A stretch of 64,000 nucleotides of DNA from positions 310,001 through 374,000 of the forward strand of contig ABHI01000002.1 in assembly GCA_000171875.1 (NCBI GenBank), written 5' to 3'. The notes beneath the pieces are model-generated. The model made no database searches. It saw nothing but the letters and a program-made list of their open reading frames with translations, and was not told the DNA's origin. Below, piece by piece: positions 60,375 to 64,000 of this stretch (position 1 is its first letter; each line of letters begins with the position of its first letter). The translations under genes and the position numbers were made by a program. The stretch is from Flavobacteriales bacterium ALC-1. Its GTDB lineage: Bacteria > Bacteroidota > Bacteroidia > Flavobacteriales > Flavobacteriaceae.

Positions 60375-63300
60375 TTATAAAGTAAGATTTGTAATACCAT
60401 ACTTTTTAAATAATTCAGCAAGTTTAGATACATGTGATTTTAAGTTTTTGGATGTGTCATTATCTAAGACGAGTTGATATGAAGGATATTCTCTATATTT
60501 TCCTTTAATCTCCATGGTTGTGAACCTAATATCATCTTTTACAAGTATGACTTCAATATCATCTTGATATTCTGAAGATTTGGATGGTTTCGATCGAAAC
60601 TTTTTTGAATCTTTTGCTTTTGAAAATATAAAAGTATTTTCTATTTCTTCTTCTGATAGTTTAGCAATCAGAGTTTCTATAGTTTGTAAAGAAACAGATT
60701 CAAAGTTTTTTAAAGAATCATCTTTGCTTATAGAATAGATGCCATCTTCAGAAATTGAAATTAAAACCGTGCGTTTAGTGGTTTTATTTACTTTAATGGG
60801 GTCTTTTTCGAGAACATAAGTTCCTATTGGAATAACTATCGGGTCAGAATCATCTATCAAATCTAAGCCTTTAAAATTAGATGTTTTCTTAGTAGAGAAC
60901 ATAGCACTTACTTTCCGTTCTTCATCTGTTAATTTGTTATTGACCTTGTAGTAAGATTTACCATCTTTATTGATTTTAACATAAGGAGCAAATGGTGTTA
61001 TTGGTAGTTTTAAGTTTTCTTTTTCCTTTTTAGTTAATGTATAGAAATACATCTGTCTTAGCTCTACCCATAAATCACTCATTAATTTCTTGTTCTTTTT
61101 AGATTTTTTAATAAAATGAGGCTTAGCATATCTTAAACTTTCATAGCGTTTGTATTTTTTGATATATTCTGCTTTGACTTCCGAAATACTATAACTCTCA
61201 TAACCGTCGGCATTTGGCCCTCCTTTTTCCTTTTTAGAGTTTTTGCTTTTTGTTCCGATATGTATAGGTTTATTAGATATATAAATCAACGGCTCTTTTG
61301 TATCCGTTTTTTGTGCGTTGATATTTAGCTTCGGATTCTTTTTTAGTATTGCAATAGCTTTATCTGATGAAATTGGTTTTAACTTATAGAAAAACTTAGC
61401 ATTGGTCTTAGCCATTCTAATCACAAAATCTAAAGTTGACTCTGGCGCCGGAGGGGCAGGTGGGGGTGGGGGTAGAATATCACCTTTCTTATTTGTGATG
61501 TAACCATCTCGATTGTAATAGGTCTTTTTACCTTTATAAACCGTGAAATAGTGAGATTCTCCATTTTCTAATAACTCATAACCAGATTTGACTCCTTTAG
61601 GGGTCTCTTTGATGATCTCATTTAAGGTTTTCTTTTTACCATTTTTATATTGAGCCGCTTTAGTTGGTGGTGGAGGCGGTGGAATTTTATTTATATCGAC
61701 TTTATTGCCATGGCGATCGTAATACGTTGTTACCCCATCCTTGATTTTATAGAAATACTCTTTTCCTCCAATTCTAGTTTTCCCTTCTTGATCCACTGGA
61801 ATTTCTACAATTTCAATAATTTCGCCATCTTGAGTTGCTCTTGTAACACTCTCAGGATGTTTCTTTTTGTAGTCCTCAATCACTTTTTTCATACGTTTAA
61901 CCTCTTCGGGAGACGCATTTTTAGCTATTGGAGGAGGTGGGGGTAATATGCGTTCTTCTTCAATAACTTCAGGTCGTGCAGGTGGTGGTGGAAATTCAGG
62001 AAATGGTTGCGCATTTTTCTTTTGTTCTTTACTCATAGAGTCATAAATAGCTTTAAATCTATTATAGTCACGTAACTTCACAATGCGACTACCAATAGCT
62101 TTACTATTTTGAGCTTTCGCCCAAGAATTGTAAGAAGCCACTTGTTTTTTTGTTGGTTTTTGTTGGGTTGAAAATTCACTCTCAATGGCAAAAGGGGTAT
62201 TGCCTTTTGCCCTATTTATGTCTTGATTAGGGGTCACAATGCGATAAAACCCATAGTCTTGAAGTTGATTAAAAATAAACCAAGTTTCTTTGTTAGAAAT
62301 CTCTTTAGCTGAACTCACATAGATATTCATAATGTTATTTCTAACCTCAGGTGTAATATCCTGATGTAATTGATTAAATACACTACTAAATGTTCTTTTT
62401 GTAGCTTTAATTCCATCAATTAAGTAACTGTCGTCATTCAAAACTTTTAAATCTATACTTCTAGCGTAACGGTTATTTTTTGTAGCACTAGAGAGTTTAA
62501 CAACATAGTTGCCATTGACATCTTTTTGAGTTAACATTTCAGTGCTTTTACCTTTGTTATTTGTGGCAATAGACTTGGCTTTTTTAGCAGATATTTTTTC
62601 ATCATCTAAATAGAAAGAAGCACCTTGTTGTTCCATTTCTATGATGTATTCTAAAAATGAAGGGTTGTAATAATCTTGCGCTTCTGGCCCGCCTTGAGAT
62701 TTTTTGGTTGGTGGCGGAGGTGGTGGGGGTAAAGTTGCTTTTTCTTCTTTGGTTAAATCTTCAAATTTCTTGTAGTATGTCTTTCCATTTAGTGTAATCT
62801 TTACATAGGGTCTAACAGGTGCTATAGGTCTTTTTACTTTAGCTTTATTTGCTCTAGACAGTCTAAAATACATGCCTCCAAGATCTGAGAATAAAGCATC
62901 CATTTGTTGTTGTTCTTTCTCAGATTTATTAATATAGTGAGGTTTAGAGCTTCTTAGAGCTTCATATTTTTTATATTTTTTGATGTATTTTTTAACTCCT
63001 TCTGTGTTTTCTGATTTTTCAGATGGAACTGGTGGAACTGGTAGAATATTATGCTTTTTTAGCTCTTCTTTTGTGAAAGTTGTATAAATTTTATCTACCT
63101 GAGCTTTTAAAATTTTAAGTTCAGAATTCTCGATTTGAGTGCCTTTTAAGTAATCCGATATTGCGTTTGAATACTTGACTGTAGCTTTTTTATATCGATT
63201 CAATTGCGAATCTTGATATGTTGATTTAAAACCAGCTTTAGTATATAAATGATATTGATTTGGCTGTGGGAATTTTGCACTACGTGCATTTTTATGAACT

Positions 63301-64000
63301 ATTGAACCAGAAAAGTGAACAAAATCATTTACTGAATAATTACTTAAAACAGAATTAGATACATGCTTACCGTCAACCCAAATAGCATATTTAGTAGCAT
63401 TTTTAAAAGCTTCAAACTGTGTTGCTGATGGCTTTCTTGGTTTTGTTTTTGAAAGGTTTGGTTCTGGAATTAATCGTTTTGGATACTTCTCAACAGACTC
63501 ACGTTGGGAATTTGACATTATTTGTTCATAGATTATAATGGCACGCTCGTATTTTTCAACATAAATTGTATTTGTATTTGTATACTCTTTTATAAAATCA
63601 AGATACTCTTGCATCAGTTTTTCAGAAGCTCCATTTGTGTATTGCATTTGGTAAGTGTCAGCTTCTTGTAAATCTTCTATAATTGCATCTACAATATCAG
63701 TATTATCTTTCTCTACATATTCTGTATTACTAAAACTGTAATAAAGAATAGTAATTATTGGAAGTAGTAATAGACTACTTAACCAAATTCTGGTTTTTGA
63801 TGTGTTTGTTTTCATAACTGTAAATCGTTTTTTGATGGATGAATAATTGATGGCACTCGTGAGTTGATACTCGTCTGTGCTTGATGAAAATTGTAATAAA
63901 ATATTTTGATAAGTTTTGGTGTCAACTCCGTCTTGTAATACAGCTTGGTCAGCCAAAAACTCATGGTTTAGTTTAATATGATGTTTTAGGATGTAAACCA
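60375..64000 (-). CDS. Very large M56-family (BlaR1-like) protein with proline-rich repeats, N-terminus off window
   Basis: At least 1208 residues; the frame stays open to the right edge, so the start lies beyond 64000. The first visible residues (KHHIKLNHEFLADQAVLQDG and KKRFTVMKTNTSKTRIWL) match the region after the HExxH helix of Bacteroidetes M56 peptidases, followed by a TM helix (SSLLLLPIITILYYSF). The remaining 1100 residues are periplasmic and contain at least four PPPPPP tracts. A repeated unit appears twice: KKYKKYEALRSSKPHYINKSEKE at about 320 and KKYKRYESLRYAKPHFIKKSKKN at about 950, each followed by RPYVKITLNGKTYYK-like text. YYNRDGY/YYDRHGN repeats also occur. Typical family members are 400-700 residues. 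Confidence 0.8.
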   Translation of the reverse strand, partial: VYILKHHIKLNHEFLADQAVLQDGVDTKTYQNILLQFSSSTDEYQLTSAINYSSIKKRFTVMKTNTSKTRIWLSSLLLLPIITILYYSFSNTEYVEKDNTDIVDAIIEDLQEADTYQMQYTNGASEKLMQEYLDFIKEYTNTNTIYVEKYERAIIIYEQIMSNSQRESVEKYPKRLIPEPNLSKTKPRKPSATQFEAFKNATKYAIWVDGKHVSNSVLSNYSVNDFVHFSGSIVHKNARSAKFPQPNQYHLYTKAGFKSTYQDSQLNRYKKATVKYSNAISDYLKGTQIENSELKILKAQVDKIYTTFTKEELKKHNILPVPPVPSEKSENTEGVKKYIKKYKKYEALRSSKPHYINKSEKEQQQMDALFSDLGGMYFRLSRANKAKVKRPIAPVRPYVKITLNGKTYYKKFEDLTKEEKATLPPPPPPPTKKSQGGPEAQDYYNPSFLEYIIEMEQQGASFYLDDEKISAKKAKSIATNNKGKSTEMLTQKDVNGNYVVKLSSATKNNRYARSIDLKVLNDDSYLIDGIKATKRTFSSVFNQLHQDITPEVRNNIMNIYVSSAKEISNKETWFIFNQLQDYGFYRIVTPNQDINRAKGNTPFAIESEFSTQQKPTKKQVASYNSWAKAQNSKAIGSRIVKLRDYNRFKAIYDSMSKEQKKNAQPFPEFPPPPARPEVIEEERILPPPPPIAKNASPEEVKRMKKVIEDYKKKHPESVTRATQDGEIIEIVEIPVDQEGKTRIGGKEYFYKIKDGVTTYYDRHGNKVDINKIPPPPPPTKAAQYKNGKKKTLNEIIKETPKGVKSGYELLENGESHYFTVYKGKKTYYNRDGYITNKKGDILPPPPPAPPAPESTLDFVIRMAKTNAKFFYKLKPISSDKAIAILKKNPKLNINAQKTDTKEPLIYISNKPIHIGTKSKNSKKEKGGPNADGYESYSISEVKAEYIKKYKRYESLRYAKPHFIKKSKKNKKLMSDLWVELRQMYFYTLTKKEKENLKLPITPFAPYVKINKDGKSYYKVNNKLTDEERKVSAMFSTKKTSNFKGLDLIDDSDPIVIPIGTYVLEKDPIKVNKTTKRTVLISISEDGIYSISKDDSLKNFESVSLQTIETLIAKLSEEEIENTFIFSKAKDSKKFRSKPSKSSEYQDDIEVILVKDDIRFTTMEIKGKYREYPSYQLVLDNDTSKNLKSHVSKLAELFKKYGITNLTL

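Overview
The window looks like a chromosomal segment of a marine-type member of the Flavobacteriaceae (Bacteroidetes). The evidence is low GC content, promoters of the Bacteroidetes TAnnTTTG type, almost no Shine-Dalgarno sequences, a type IX secretion C-terminal sorting domain, FtsX-type permeases with the Bacteroidetes prefix domain, BlaI/BlaR1 (M56) pairs, and a DnaE polymerase carrying its own DnaQ-like exonuclease. The genus cannot be fixed from the sequence alone. No phage, insertion sequence, CRISPR array or rRNA was seen.

Layout. 0-10.5 kb: a Rieske oxygenase cut by the left edge, an amino-acid permease with an arginine-deiminase-fold hydrolase, the rpsP-rimM-trmN6 operon, a calcium-repeat lipoprotein and dnaE. 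Four genes here are broken by single-base indels, mostly shortened homopolymers, which suggests sequence error rather than real decay. 10.5-34.6 kb: mostly housekeeping and regulatory genes: a serine hydrolase, an SRPBCC/ArsR pair, thioredoxin, a DUF58 protein, tRNA-Asp, a PadR/FtsX-permease module, a secreted 56-residue peptide followed by a TPR histidine kinase and its response regulator, a BlaI/BlaR1/TPR/lipoprotein cluster, membrane and envelope genes, ruvC, hemW and others.

34.6-57.1 kb is the most unusual part. A translationally coupled operon encodes a single-domain receiver, an H-NOX nitric-oxide sensor, a PAS-PAS-GAF histidine kinase, a free-standing Hpt protein and a LytTR response regulator. 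It is followed by a locus that looks dedicated to an extracellular, probably mannose-containing, polysaccharide: a type IX-secreted protein, a TPR plus beta-barrel outer-membrane protein, a STAS protein, a PST flippase, a GT4 glycosyltransferase, a GT-C-like membrane protein overlapping an Ig-like protein and a membrane-anchored GH5-like hydrolase, a fusion of a CheY-like receiver to a dolichol-phosphate-mannose-synthase-like GT2, a truncated GT2 and phosphomannose isomerase. Six promoters in this region share tandem 11-bp half-sites spaced exactly 21 bp, set 37-39 bp upstream of a Bacteroidetes -7 element. That geometry is expected of LytTR-type regulators, and it ties the NO-sensing operon to the polysaccharide genes as one regulon. 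Inside the locus a TlpA-like gene sits in a cassette-like unit with a long attC-like hairpin at its 3' side.

57.1-64 kb: zinc-ribbon proteins (PhnA, DUF1272), a second STAS protein lacking the phosphorylatable serine, an NTF2-like lipoprotein, a DUF4407 coiled-coil membrane protein and a very large proline-rich M56 protein cut by the right edge.
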